A stretch of DNA of 64,000 bases from Bin87 sp965243255 (GCA_965243255.1 CBDEUH010000004.1:1116001-1180000); one strand, 5' to 3'; shown: positions 41,858 through 51,151, counted from the first letter of the stretch. The notes: generated by a model not told the origin, from the sequence alone. Translations and numbers: made by a program.

Positions 41858-42790
41858 TTACGGCCACATTATCCAGCCCGTGCGATCGGTGCGGGCGCGG
41901 AACAAGTGGCCGCCGCCGGTAGTGACGTAGAGCGAACGCATGTCGGCGTCGCCGAAGCAGCAGTTGGTGGGCCGGTCAACGCGCATGGGGTGGGTTTCAA
42001 GCACCCGGCCCGTTGGCGAAAAGACGTAAATAATCGGGCCGGGGCCGGCAGCCTCCCAACCGGCGCAAACGATGATATTACCGTCGGCGTCCAGAGTCAT
42101 TCCATCAACGCCGCGCTGCACGCCCTGACTGCCCTGGCCGCGCATATCACCGTTTGACGCCCCACCATCAATACCGAAGGTATGCAGCGTGGTGTATTGG
42201 CCCAGCGAGCCGTCGTCGTTGATGGGATAGGCGCGCAGTTCCCGCCGGCGGTCGGCTCCGTAATCGCTCTGGGCGACGTACAGCGTGCGCTGGTCGCGGC
42301 TGATAAGGATGCCGTTGGGCCGCGAGATGTCAGTGGTGGCGCGGGTCAATTCCCACTGATCGTTGCCCTTGGGGTCAAGGCGGAGCACTGACATATGGTC
42401 GAGCTCCTGCGGCCCGCTGTCACCGATGCCGGAGTAGGGATCGGTGAGCCAGACACGGCCCGATTTGTCCACGACCAAGTCATTAGGGTTGTTATGCCGC
42501 TTACCGTCCAGGAGGTGTGGCAGCGAGGTGGCGGTGTTGGTTGCGGCGTCAAAGCGAGCGATGCGGCGACGGCCCTGCTGGCAGCCGTACAGGTTTCCCT
42601 GGGCGTCGAAGCATAATCCGTTGGTGTTAAACGTTTCGTCAAAATACACCGATACATCGCCGGTCTTGGGGTCGTAGCGTAGGATTTGCGACGCGGGAAT
42701 ATGGGTGAAAAGCAGGGCCTCACCATCCCAAACCGGTCCTTCGGTAGTGCCCCCGTAAGGGCCGGCGACCAGTTCAAAGTTCCAGGACAT
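41858..42790 (-). CDS. SMP-30/gluconolactonase-family protein
   Basis: 310 residues. LVAGPYGGTTEGPVWDGEALLFTHI in part (EGPVWD with the Glu ligand), NTNGLCFDAQGNLYGCQQGRRR, HNNPNDLVVDKSGRVWLTDP with Asn and Asp ligands, DISRPNGILISRDQRTLYVAQS and VDGMTLDADGNIIVC. These give the six-bladed propeller with the Glu-Asn-Asn-Asp calcium site of lactonases. Hydrolyses a sugar lactone or related ester. It may supply the acid-sugar substrates for dehydratases, but that is inference. Confidence 0.91.
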   Translation of the reverse strand: MSWNFELVAGPYGGTTEGPVWDGEALLFTHIPASQILRYDPKTGDVSVYFDETFNTNGLCFDAQGNLYGCQQGRRRIARFDAATNTATSLPHLLDGKRHNNPNDLVVDKSGRVWLTDPYSGIGDSGPQELDHMSVLRLDPKGNDQWELTRATTDISRPNGILISRDQRTLYVAQSDYGADRRRELRAYPINDDGSLGQYTTLHTFGIDGGASNGDMRGQGSQGVQRGVDGMTLDADGNIIVCAGWEAAGPGPIIYVFSPTGRVLETHPMRVDRPTNCCFGDADMRSLYVTTGGGHLFRARTDRTGWIMWP

Positions 42791-42865
42791 GGCAGTTGCA
42801 CCTCCGTTGGTGGTTCGCTCAGTTTAGCACGGACGGCAACGGGAGGGCGGGCGATTAATCGAAAG

Positions 42866-42889
42866 AGGGGCGAACCGTAGTTCACCCCT
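42866..42889. repeat. GGGGCGA inverted repeat, copy 3
   Basis: AGGGGCGAA and TTCACCCCT around CCGTAG; one pair is a mismatch on the plus strand and a G-U wobble on the minus strand. Between dppC-like and SMP-30 genes. Confidence 0.6.
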
Positions 42890-42915
42890 GCCTTTTGTTG
42901 TAATCGAAGCCAACT

Positions 42916-43845
42916 CTACCGGCCACGCAAACGTGGGTCCAGCGTGTCCCGCAGCGCGTCGCCCAGGAAGTTGATGGCGAACACGACCACCGAGATAGCG
43001 ATGCCGGGGAAGACGGCCAGCCACCAGGCGATGCGAATTTCCTCCGTGCCGCGAGTCAACATACCGCCCCAGGTAGGAATGTCCGGCGGTACGCCCACGC
43101 CGAGGAACGACAGCGAAGCCTCGATGATGATGGCGAAGCCCAGGGTGATAGTGCCCAGTACGATGTAGCTGGCCACCACGTTGGGCAGTATGTGACGGAG
43201 CATGATACGGATGGACCCGGCGCCGATGGCCTGAGCGGCCAGCGTATAGTCCAGCTCCTTGATGCTCAACACCTGGGAACGGATTACTCTAATGGTCCCT
43301 GGTAAGAGGATTACCAGCAAGGCAATGATGACGTTGTTGGCGGAACCGCCCAAAACAGCTACCAATCCCAAAGCCAAGATAATTGGCGGAAATGCCATCA
43401 TCGCGTCGACCAGACGTTGAATGGCCAGGTCAAACACCCCACCCACATAGGCGCTGAGGATTCCGATGAGGGCGCCCAGAGTTACGCCGATGCCAACACT
43501 GAGCAGTCCGACGTAAATTGAAATCTGCGAGCCGACGATGAGACGACTAAGCTCGTCGCGGCCCAGATGGTCGCTACCCAACCACGCGCCGGGTTGCGGC
43601 GCCATGTATTTATCCTCGTGGGCGCGCGGGTCCAACGGGTCGTGGGGCAAGATGCCCGGGGCGACGTAGGAAATCACCGCAGCCAGAATAGTAATCAGAA
43701 TGATGACAGCGCTCACCGCTCCGAGGGGTTTGGAACGGGAAAAGGCAACGACCTTCTGCAATTGCGTCTGCCGAGGACGCATCTCCAGCAGTTGAGCCTC
43801 AGCGTCGTCAACAGTCAGTCCCTGCCCAGTGTTGATAGTAGTCAT
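42916..43845 (-). CDS. ABC transporter permease, DppC/OppC type (operon A)
   Basis: 309 residues from MTTINTGQGL. N-terminal OppC_N part (FSRSKPLGAVSAVIILITIL), PHDPLDPRAHEDKYM and WLGSDHLGRDELSRLI, then the permease core with the EAA loop LDYTLAAQAIGAGSIRIMLR and WWLAVFPGIAISVVVFAIN near the end. Six helices expected. Closely similar to the second copy at 47091-48002. Together with the DppB partner it forms the inner-membrane channel for peptides or similar solutes. No ATPase gene in the window. Confidence 0.94.
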   Translation of the reverse strand: MTTINTGQGLTVDDAEAQLLEMRPRQTQLQKVVAFSRSKPLGAVSAVIILITILAAVISYVAPGILPHDPLDPRAHEDKYMAPQPGAWLGSDHLGRDELSRLIVGSQISIYVGLLSVGIGVTLGALIGILSAYVGGVFDLAIQRLVDAMMAFPPIILALGLVAVLGGSANNVIIALLVILLPGTIRVIRSQVLSIKELDYTLAAQAIGAGSIRIMLRHILPNVVASYIVLGTITLGFAIIIEASLSFLGVGVPPDIPTWGGMLTRGTEEIRIAWWLAVFPGIAISVVVFAINFLGDALRDTLDPRLRGR

Positions 43846-43888
43846 TCGACTGATTCTCCGTAGTCCCTTCCGGCAATCCGTGCCAGGT

Positions 43889-44845
43889 CTAGGCGTACCG
43901 GATTCGCGGGTCCAGCAATCCGTACAGCAGGTCAACCAGCAGGTTAATGATCACTATGGACACCGCAATGACGATGATGATGGCCTGGATGGTGGGGAAG
44001 TCCCGTTGAAACACCGTTTCAATCAACAAGGTTCCGATGCCTGGCACCTTGAAGATGCTTTCGATAATGACAGTACCGCCGAACAGTCGACCGAACTGCC
44101 ACCCTGAAATCGTCAAGATGGGCAGGACAGCGTTTTTCAGTCCGTGCCTAACCAGGACAATCCGTTCGGCCAGTCCTTTGGCGCGCGCCGTCCGCATATA
44201 GTCTTCCCGGATTATCTCCATCATTGAGGAGCGGGTGACGCGGGCAATGAAGGCCATATCGTAGAAGCCGAGGGCCAGCGCGGGGAGGAACATCTGTTGA
44301 ATATTCTTCCAGGGGTTATCCCAAAGGTCAGCGTAGCCCAGGGGCGGCAGCCATCCGAAGCCGCGCGACAATATCAGCACAACGAGCAGGCCGGCGAAGA
44401 ACGTGGGTATCGATATGCCAACCAGCGCGATCACTCTCGAGAAGTAGTCAATCACGCTGTCGGGCTTGATGGCCGAAATCACACCCAAGGGCACCGCAAA
44501 GGCTACCGCGATGAGGATTGCCAGCACCGCCAGTTCCAGCGTGCGGAAGATCCGGTCGCCCACCAGTTTGGTCACGGGCTGTCCCGACCGCCAGATGGAC
44601 GTTCCCAAATCACCCTGGAGCAGACCGCCGATCCAGTCCACGTACTGGACCACGATGGGACGGTTGGTTCCCAACTGCTCCCGGAGGTCTTCTAACTCTT
44701 CCTGGGTGAAAGAGGCGTCGCCTTCGCTGAGAATCACCAGGGCCGGATCCCCAGGGAGCAGCCGCATCACCGTGAATACGATGATGGATACCAGCAGCAC
44801 GGTAGGGATGATTAGCGCAATGCGTTTTAGGGCATACTGTCGCAT
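43889..44845 (-). CDS. ABC transporter permease, DppB/OppB type (operon A)
   Basis: 318 residues. MRQYALKRIALIIPTVLLVS start, FTVMRLLPGDPALVILSEG, the EAA loop REDYMRTARAKGLAERIVLV, IFKVPGIGTLLIETVFQRDF and the end GLLDPRIRYA are DppB features. It is about the same as the operon B copy (48056-49009) block by block. Its start lies 102 bases from the binding-protein stop, with an inverted repeat between. Confidence 0.95.
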   Translation of the reverse strand: MRQYALKRIALIIPTVLLVSIIVFTVMRLLPGDPALVILSEGDASFTQEELEDLREQLGTNRPIVVQYVDWIGGLLQGDLGTSIWRSGQPVTKLVGDRIFRTLELAVLAILIAVAFAVPLGVISAIKPDSVIDYFSRVIALVGISIPTFFAGLLVVLILSRGFGWLPPLGYADLWDNPWKNIQQMFLPALALGFYDMAFIARVTRSSMMEIIREDYMRTARAKGLAERIVLVRHGLKNAVLPILTISGWQFGRLFGGTVIIESIFKVPGIGTLLIETVFQRDFPTIQAIIIVIAVSIVIINLLVDLLYGLLDPRIRYA

Positions 44846-44867
44846 GGAGTCAGCCTTTCGGTGGTAA

Positions 44868-44893
44868 TAGGGGCGACGAATACGCCGCCCCTA
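44868..44893. repeat. GGGGCGA inverted repeat, copy 4 (between binding protein and DppB, operon A)
   Basis: TAGGGGCG and CGCCCCTA (8-bp perfect stem) around 10 bases. Sits between the binding-protein stop and the permease start. Confidence 0.6.
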
Positions 44894-44946
44894 CCTTTTG
44901 CTCTAGCGTTCCGATTATATCGGAATGTTGCTCCGGGCGTAACCGG

Positions 44947-46896
44947 TTAGCGGTCCAGCCACAGGTCTTCGTGCTTGAACTGGTACTGCACGGTGGACGG
45001 AGCGTAGAAGCCCTTGATGTCCTGATGCACCAGCCAGAAGAGTTGGCCCAGCTGCAGGGTAACCCAGTGGTTGTCCTCGAAGCTGTGGAGCCACAGTTCG
45101 GCTTCCTTGTTGATTTCCCGGCGGGCGTCGGGGTCAAGCTCCACCTTCTGGCTTTCGAACCAATCGACAACGAGGTCGCTGGACCAGTCAGTGTAGTTGC
45201 GGGTACCGCCCTTCAGGTAGACGCCACCGTACACGGCATCGGGGTCGAAGACCACCATACCCTCGCCCTGGCAGCTGATTTCCCAGTCGCCGGAGGAGCC
45301 TTCGGCGCGGGAAGTGCCGTACTTGGCGTAGCCGGCCGCGCTGGGCAGCGTCTCGATGTCGCCGGTGATGCCCAAAGCCACCTCCAGCTGCTGTTTCACA
45401 ATCTGGCACTGGTCGGGGTAGTTACCGACCTGGCGGACGGTGTACTGGACTTGGAAGCCGTCGGCTACGCCAGCCTCCACCATGAGTTCCTTGGCGCGGG
45501 CCAAGTCTTCCTGTCCGCCAGGGGTGTCCTTGGCGCGGATGCCGGGCCAGTCCAGGCAGACTTCGTTGGCGTGGGCCAAACCCATCAGCGGGCAGAAGCT
45601 ACCGCCGGAGTTGTCGAAGACGCGCTCGTCAATTTCCTGGCGGTCAACGGCCAGGTTGATGGCCTGACGGACCAGGTGGCTCTGGAACTGAGGCTTCTTG
45701 ACATTGAGCATCAGGCCCCAGTTGGTGCCGGCGGCGATGGGATGCGCCACGTACTCGCCGTTGGTGCTCCTCTCCAGGTCGAAGTACTGGGTAGGAGACA
45801 GGTTGGTGAAGCCGCCGTTGGCCATATCCAGGCCGCCCGCTTCGAACTGGGCAATCAGCCGGTCCTTTGCGGTGCCGGGGAAGATGTAGTGTTCAATACG
45901 GTCAACGTAAGGACGTCCTTCCTTGAAGTATTCCTCGTTCTTGTTGACCTTGTAGAAGTCGCCGACCTGGTACTCTTCGAGAATGTACGGGCCGGAAGTA
46001 GTGCCCCGGTCGATGATGTTCTCGCCCAAGTTCAGGAAGCAGGGGTTGGCGGCGTCTCGCACGGCACAGTTAGGATCGGAATCCAGCAGATGGCCGGGCA
46101 GGACCTTGGCGTAGTCGATGGCCAGGAACTTGATGAAGGCGCCCGAGGCGAACTGCAGGTTGAACTCGACGGTCTTGTCGTCGACGGCCCTCAGGACGGC
46201 GTCCTGGTTGGTGGGCGTGCAGTTACCGCCGGCCTTGTCCACGACTTCCATTTTGACGGTGTAATTCCGCCAGAGGCCGGAGCGACCGGTGCTGTTGCAC
46301 GGATTCGCGTAGCGCGAATGAGTGCTCATGATGTCTGCGGAAGTAATCTCGGTGCCATCCGTCCACTGCATGTCGTCGCGGAGGTGGAAGGTGTAGGTGA
46401 GGCCGTCGTCGCTCACGTCCCAGGACTCAGCCAAGTCACCCGTGATGGCATTGGTGTCCACGGTGTCGTACTGCACAATCTGGTTGTACAGCTGCGAGTA
46501 GGAAATCACGCTGGACAGAGAGGAAGAACCAAGGGGGTCCCAGTCCTTGGTGTCAGCGTAAGCCGACATGAGCAAGGTGCCGCCGTACTTGGGTCCAGCG
46601 CTGGGCGTGGGAGTAGCAGCCACGCGAGGCGTAGCGGTAGGAGCCGGCGTGTTGGTCGGGCGTGCCGTGGCTTGGGCCGCTTCCGGTATTGGCGTGTTGG
46701 TGGGAGCAACGGCGGCCGGCGCATCGGTAGCCGCGGGAGCGGCTTGCTGCTGTTGCTGCTGGCCGGCGGGTTGTTCCTGCGTGGCCGGAGTAGATTCCTC
46801 GGCGCCGCCACAGGCTACGCCGACTATCAAGGCGACGACGCCGGCCGCAGCCAGAATCGTCCGCAAAGACAGGCGGCCAAAGATAGATGGCTTCAT
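44947..46896 (-). CDS. ABC transporter substrate-binding lipoprotein, DppA/OppA type (operon A)
   Basis: 649 residues. N-terminal helix (TILAAAGVVALIV) and lipobox VGVAC at residue ~29, then a Gln/Ala/Pro/Thr-rich linker of ~70 residues. The SBP_bac_5 body begins at KYGGTLLMSAYADTKDWDP; ITGDLAESWDVSDDGLTYTF and LRDDMQWTDGTEITSADI are the canonical blocks. Cys/Asp-rich loops (NPCNSTGRSG, DSDPNCAVRDAANPC) suggest a disulfide near the pocket. Binds peptides, opines or other solutes; ligand unknown. First gene of operon A. Confidence 0.95.
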   Translation of the reverse strand: MKPSIFGRLSLRTILAAAGVVALIVGVACGGAEESTPATQEQPAGQQQQQQAAPAATDAPAAVAPTNTPIPEAAQATARPTNTPAPTATPRVAATPTPSAGPKYGGTLLMSAYADTKDWDPLGSSSLSSVISYSQLYNQIVQYDTVDTNAITGDLAESWDVSDDGLTYTFHLRDDMQWTDGTEITSADIMSTHSRYANPCNSTGRSGLWRNYTVKMEVVDKAGGNCTPTNQDAVLRAVDDKTVEFNLQFASGAFIKFLAIDYAKVLPGHLLDSDPNCAVRDAANPCFLNLGENIIDRGTTSGPYILEEYQVGDFYKVNKNEEYFKEGRPYVDRIEHYIFPGTAKDRLIAQFEAGGLDMANGGFTNLSPTQYFDLERSTNGEYVAHPIAAGTNWGLMLNVKKPQFQSHLVRQAINLAVDRQEIDERVFDNSGGSFCPLMGLAHANEVCLDWPGIRAKDTPGGQEDLARAKELMVEAGVADGFQVQYTVRQVGNYPDQCQIVKQQLEVALGITGDIETLPSAAGYAKYGTSRAEGSSGDWEISCQGEGMVVFDPDAVYGGVYLKGGTRNYTDWSSDLVVDWFESQKVELDPDARREINKEAELWLHSFEDNHWVTLQLGQLFWLVHQDIKGFYAPSTVQYQFKHEDLWLDR

Positions 46897-47001
46897 GGTA
46901 ATGTGTACCTCCCGACGTCGAAAAGACGGTAAGTTAGGATTGCGGACTTACGGCAGAGCGGCTGGTCCGCGAGATTAAGATAAACCTCCCGGAGCGGGCC
47001 A

Positions 47002-47021
47002 ATTGTGAAATAAGCCACAAT
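47002..47021. repeat. Inverted repeat in the leader of ABC operon A
   Basis: ATTGTG, eight bases, CACAAT, downstream of the -10 element of the operon A promoter. Possible operator half-sites or leader hairpin. Confidence 0.3.
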
Positions 47022-47039
47022 CCGCGAGTTGTGGCCCGA

Positions 47040-47068
47040 ATATTAGCCCAGCGGTGCTGGGCTGTCAA
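47040..47068 (-). promoter_or_regulatory. Promoter of ABC operon A with palindromic spacer
   Basis: On the minus strand TTGACA (47068-47063), spacer of exactly 17 bases, TAATAT (47045-47040). The spacer is itself a perfect palindrome, GCCCAGC-ACC-GCTGGGC. A dimer bound there would sit between the polymerase contacts. Predicted start near 47034, about 138 bases before the binding-protein ATG. Confidence 0.6.
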
Positions 47069-47090
47069 TAGGCGGTGGTGAACCGAAGCC

Positions 47091-48002
47091 CTACCGTCCC
47101 CGCAACCGCGGATCCAAAGTATCTCGCAGGGCATCACCCAGGAAATTGATGGAGAACACCACGATAGAGATTGCCAGGCCGGGGAAAACGGCCAGCCACC
47201 AAGCAGTGCGGATGTACTTCTGCGCGCCCTCGGTCAGCATTCCGCCCCATGTGGGGATATCGGCCGAAACGCCAACCCCCAAAAACGTCAAAGACGCTTC
47301 GATGATGATAGCCAGGCCCAAAGTGATGGTGCTCAACACGATGTAACTGGCCACCACGTTAGGTAGGATGTGCCGCAACATGATACGCCAGGGCCGGGCA
47401 CCGATGGCCTGGGCCGCCAATGTGTAGTCCAATTCCTTGATGCTCAAGACCTGTGCTCGGATGACTCTGATTGCTCCGGGAAGCAGGATGACCACCAGGG
47501 CGGCTACGATATTGTTGACCGATGAACCCAATGCCGCCGTCAACCCCAAGGCCATGATAATGGCTGGAAAAGCCATCAGCGCGTCTACAATCCGTTGTAT
47601 GGAGAGGTCAATGATTCCACCGACGTAGGCGCTGACAATGCCGATGATGGTTCCCAGGGTAATGCCGATAAGCACGCTGGCCACGCCGACGTACATCGAC
47701 ACCCTGGCGCCGTAGATGACCCGGCTGAGCACGTCCCGACCAAGTTCGTCGGAGCCTAGCCACATGCCGGGGCCCGGATCCGCAAAGGGTTCGTGGTTCA
47801 GGTCGAAGGGGTCGTAGGGCGCAATCAACGGCGCGCCGACGGCAAAAATTATTGTGATGATAATGATTGCCGCACTGATGGCACCCAGGGGCTTCGTGCG
47901 GCAGAAGTTGGCAATTCTCCGAACCATGCCCTGCTTAGGCCGGAAGTCCTGCAACTGTTCGCCGGCTACCGCGGTCGGCTGTCCGGTGTTGGTGGTAGTC
48001 AT
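47091..48002 (-). CDS. ABC transporter permease, DppC/OppC type (operon B)
   Basis: 303 residues from MTTTNTGQPTA with GGGAG upstream. RTKPLGAISAAIIIITIIF, WLGSDELGRDVLSRVI, LDYTLAAQAIGARPWRIMLR and RTAWWLAVFPGLAISIVVFS repeat the operon A copy almost block by block. This is the second, downstream-most gene of operon B. It is 3' to its DppB partner. Confidence 0.94.
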   Translation of the reverse strand: MTTTNTGQPTAVAGEQLQDFRPKQGMVRRIANFCRTKPLGAISAAIIIITIIFAVGAPLIAPYDPFDLNHEPFADPGPGMWLGSDELGRDVLSRVIYGARVSMYVGVASVLIGITLGTIIGIVSAYVGGIIDLSIQRIVDALMAFPAIIMALGLTAALGSSVNNIVAALVVILLPGAIRVIRAQVLSIKELDYTLAAQAIGARPWRIMLRHILPNVVASYIVLSTITLGLAIIIEASLTFLGVGVSADIPTWGGMLTEGAQKYIRTAWWLAVFPGLAISIVVFSINFLGDALRDTLDPRLRGR

Positions 48003-48055
48003 CGCTGAGGCTCCCGACGAATTACGGGTGGTGATCGTGCAGAGTTGGGACGGTT

Positions 48056-49009
48056 TCACGCATAGCGAATGCGCGGGTCGAGCCAGCCGTAAAGCAGGTC
48101 AACCAACAGGTTGATGACGACGATAGACAGGGCGACGATTACGATGACGGCCTGAATAGTCGGAAAGTCGCGTTGATACACTGCGTCAATCAGGAGTTGT
48201 CCAACGCCAGGAATGAGGAAAATCTTCTCGATGATGACCGTTCCACCGAAAAGCCGCCCGAACTGCCAGCCGGATATGGTGAGGATTGGCAGCACCGCAT
48301 TCTTCAGTCCATGCCTGGACAGCACCAGAGTTTCGGCCAGTCCTTTGGCTCGGGCCGTCCGCATATAATCTTCGCGCAAAATCTCCATCATTGACGAGCG
48401 GGTAACCCGGGCAATGAAGGCCATATCGTAGAATCCCAACGCCAGCGCCGGCAGCATCAGCTGCTTGACGTTAGCCCACGGGTCTTCCCAGATGTCAGCG
48501 TAACCCAGCGGCGGCAGCCACCCGAAAGCTCTAATGAGAATGAGTGTGAGCAAAATGCCGCTGAAAAAGGTGGGAATGGAGATGCCCACCAGAGTGAAAA
48601 CCCGGGACAGGTAATCGATAGGACTGTCGGGTTTGATGGCCGATAACACTCCTAGCGGGACGGCGCAGACTACGGCCAGACCGATGCCGAGAATCGCCAG
48701 CTCGATGGTAACCGGGATGCGCTCGCCCAGCCGATCCATCACCGGGCCACCCCACCAGAAAGAAGTTCCGAAATCGCCCCGAACCAACCCGAACACCCAG
48801 TCCACGTATTGCACGACCAGCGGGCGGTCGGTACCCAGTTCTATGCGCAGGAGACGCAGTTCCTCCTCGGTGTAGGCGGCGTCGTCAGCGCTGAGAATCG
48901 CCAGCGCAGGGTCGCCAGGAATCAGTCGCATCACCACGAAAACGATGACGGTAACCAGCAGCACCGTTGGGATGAAAAGCCCAATCCGTTTGATGGCGTA
49001 CTGTCGCAT
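48056..49009 (-). CDS. ABC transporter permease, DppB/OppB type (operon B)
   Basis: 317 residues. MRQYAIKRIGLFIPTVLLVT, FVVMRLIPGDPALAILSAD, REDYMRTARAKGLAETLVLS, IFLIPGVGQLLIDAVYQRDF and YGWLDPRIRYA. Very close to the operon A DppB, so the pair arose by duplication. Starts 88 bases after the binding-protein stop, with an inverted repeat between. Confidence 0.95.
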   Translation of the reverse strand: MRQYAIKRIGLFIPTVLLVTVIVFVVMRLIPGDPALAILSADDAAYTEEELRLLRIELGTDRPLVVQYVDWVFGLVRGDFGTSFWWGGPVMDRLGERIPVTIELAILGIGLAVVCAVPLGVLSAIKPDSPIDYLSRVFTLVGISIPTFFSGILLTLILIRAFGWLPPLGYADIWEDPWANVKQLMLPALALGFYDMAFIARVTRSSMMEILREDYMRTARAKGLAETLVLSRHGLKNAVLPILTISGWQFGRLFGGTVIIEKIFLIPGVGQLLIDAVYQRDFPTIQAVIVIVALSIVVINLLVDLLYGWLDPRIRYA

Positions 49010-49035
49010 AACATTAGCCCTACATTATGCACATC

Positions 49036-49072
49036 GTAGGGGCGATCCGCCGAAGGCGAGGGTCGCCCCTAC
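49036..49072. repeat. GGGGCGA inverted repeat, copy 5 (between binding protein and DppB, operon B)
   Basis: GTAGGGGCGA and TCGCCCCTAC (10-bp perfect stem) flank 17 bases that hold a smaller CGCC/GGCG hairpin. Same position in the operon as copy 4. Confidence 0.7.
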
Positions 49073-49096
49073 CGTTAATGTCTCGGGTTGCCTGAC

Positions 49097-50965
49097 CTAA
49101 CGGTCAAACCACAGGTGCTCTTGTTTGAAACCGTACTGCACGGTTTCCGGAGCGTGGAAACCCTTGATGTCCCGGTGCATGACCCAGAAGTTTCGGCCGA
49201 GGGTCAAGCTGACCCAATGATTGTCGGAGAAGTCGTGGATCCAGCGTTCGGCTACCTTATTGATTTCCCGTCGCTTCTCCGGATCAAGCTCAACCTTCTG
49301 CTCTTCAAACCAAGCGTTGACTTCCGGCGTTTCCCAGTCCGTGTAGTTCCGGGTTGCGCCCTTCAGGAATATGCCGGCATAAATGGCGTCAACGTCGAAT
49401 ACGGTCATGCCGTCGGCCTGGCAGGCCATCTCCCAATCACCCTTGGCGTCCGGCGGACGGGCAGTGCCATACTTGGCATAGCCGGCCGCGCTAGGCAGGG
49501 TCTCGATTGGCCCGGTAATGCCCAAGTATTCTTCCAAGTCCTGCTTGATGACGGAGCATTCAGCTGCGTAGGTTCCGACCTGCCGCACCGTGTATTGAAC
49601 CTCAAAGCCGTCGGGGTATCCGGCTTCCGCCATCAGTTCCCGCGCTCGTGCGATGTCCTCTTGGCCGCCCGGGGTATCTTTGGGACGCATTCCCGGCCAG
49701 GACTCACACTCTTCCAGGGAATTGGCGAGGCCCACCAGAGGGCAATGGCCGCGTCCGGCCCCGTGCAAGGCCCGCTCGTTATGCTTTTGCCGATCTACGG
49801 CCAGGTTGATCGCCTGGCGCACCAGATGGTTGTTGAATGGCTCGCGCTTGATGTTGAGCATCAAACCGCGGGTAGCGCCGCCGAACACGTCATGGGCCAC
49901 GTATTCGCTGTTGGTGCTCTTCTCCAAGTCATAGTTCTCGGTGGCCGTCAGGTTGTTGGCGGCCGCATTGGCCATGTCAATCTGGCCGGCTTCGACCTGG
50001 GCGATGAAGGTCGCCGGAGTCGTTATGATGAAGTGCTCAATCCGGTCAAAGTAGGGCAATCCTTCCTTGAAGTAGTCGGGATTCCGGTTGACCTTATAGT
50101 GGTTGCCCGACTGGTACTCTTCCAAGATGAAGGGCCCTGATGTGGCCTCGTGCTTCAGGATGTTCTCCGCCAGGTTCAGGTCTATGTCCTGCGCAAGCAG
50201 GTGCTCGGGCAGAATCTTGGCGTAGTCGATGGCCAGGAACTTAATGAATGCGCCGGAAGCGAAGGCCAAATTGAACTCAACCGTCAGGTCGTCGATCTTG
50301 CGGACTACTTGGTCGGCGTTAGTCGCCGTGCAGTCAGCTTTCTCCGCGAGTTCCACGACTTCCAGAGGAACCGCATACTGGCGCCACAATCCGGACCGTC
50401 CGCGCCCGTTGCAGGGGTTGGCGTAGCGCAACATGCTGTACACCACGTCATCCGCGTTCAGCGCTTCGCCATCAGTCCACTTGACCCCATCATGCAGACG
50501 GAAAGTGTACTGTGTCCCTTCGGGGTTGATTTCCCAGCTTTCGGCAAGGTCTGACACCACCTGGGAGGTGTCCACATTGTCGAACTGGACCATCTGATTG
50601 TACAGTTGCGAGTAGGAAATTACGCTGGACAGGGACGACGAGCCGAGCGGATCCCAGTCCTTGGTATCGGCGTACGCCGACATGCGCACAGTTCCACCGT
50701 GCTTAGGGCCGCCGCTGGGCAACGGTGTGGGAGCCGTGCGCGCCGCGATGGTGGGAGCCGGAGTGGCAGTGGGGCGAACCGTGGCTTTCGGAGGCGGCGT
50801 AGCGGTAGGCGGCACATCGGTGGGATCGGCCGCCTGGGCCGGGGCGGAAGTGGCGGCGGCGGGCGCGGCTGTGTCGGGTGTTTCGGCACCACCGCAGGCT
50901 ATGCCTACCAGGAACAACCCTGCGGTCATTACGGCAATCACAAGAAGTTTCAGGCTCGACAACAT
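49097..50965 (-). CDS. ABC transporter substrate-binding lipoprotein, DppA/OppA type (operon B)
   Basis: About 622 residues from MLSSLKLLVI (AAGGAGG lies 9 bases upstream; an in-frame ATG at 50974 is closer). Lipobox LVGIAC, an Ala/Pro/Thr linker, then KHGGTVRMSAYADTKDWDP, VVSDLAESWEINPEGTQYTF and LHDGVKWTDGEALNADDV. Paralogue of the operon A protein with the same Cys-rich NPCNGRGRSG loop. First gene of operon B. Confidence 0.95.
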   Translation of the reverse strand: MLSSLKLLVIAVMTAGLFLVGIACGGAETPDTAAPAAATSAPAQAADPTDVPPTATPPPKATVRPTATPAPTIAARTAPTPLPSGGPKHGGTVRMSAYADTKDWDPLGSSSLSSVISYSQLYNQMVQFDNVDTSQVVSDLAESWEINPEGTQYTFRLHDGVKWTDGEALNADDVVYSMLRYANPCNGRGRSGLWRQYAVPLEVVELAEKADCTATNADQVVRKIDDLTVEFNLAFASGAFIKFLAIDYAKILPEHLLAQDIDLNLAENILKHEATSGPFILEEYQSGNHYKVNRNPDYFKEGLPYFDRIEHFIITTPATFIAQVEAGQIDMANAAANNLTATENYDLEKSTNSEYVAHDVFGGATRGLMLNIKREPFNNHLVRQAINLAVDRQKHNERALHGAGRGHCPLVGLANSLEECESWPGMRPKDTPGGQEDIARARELMAEAGYPDGFEVQYTVRQVGTYAAECSVIKQDLEEYLGITGPIETLPSAAGYAKYGTARPPDAKGDWEMACQADGMTVFDVDAIYAGIFLKGATRNYTDWETPEVNAWFEEQKVELDPEKRREINKVAERWIHDFSDNHWVSLTLGRNFWVMHRDIKGFHAPETVQYGFKQEHLWFDR

Positions 50966-51048
50966 CAGTATCATCCTCCTTGAGGTCAATGTTGTTTGCA
51001 ACGCCGGGTTAGGCGGATGCGAAATGTCGTCTTGGCGCAAGCGCTGCC

Positions 51049-51077
51049 ATCCTACGGGAGGCGTTCTGCGATGTCAA
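51049..51077 (-). promoter_or_regulatory. Promoter of ABC operon B
   Basis: On the minus strand TTGACA (51077-51072), spacer of 17 bases, TAGGAT (51054-51049), about 80 bases before the binding-protein start. The spacer is not palindromic, unlike in operon A. Confidence 0.6.
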
Positions 51078-51151
51078 GAAAAATTGCGGAAAATAGCTTA
51101 TGGCATTATAGGATGATTGTATTGCAATAGTATTTTGGATATAGATAGAGT

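Noticed and set aside
44971..46932. 653-codon plus-strand open frame
   Set aside because: Antisense to the lipoprotein binding-protein gene with clear lipobox and family motifs.
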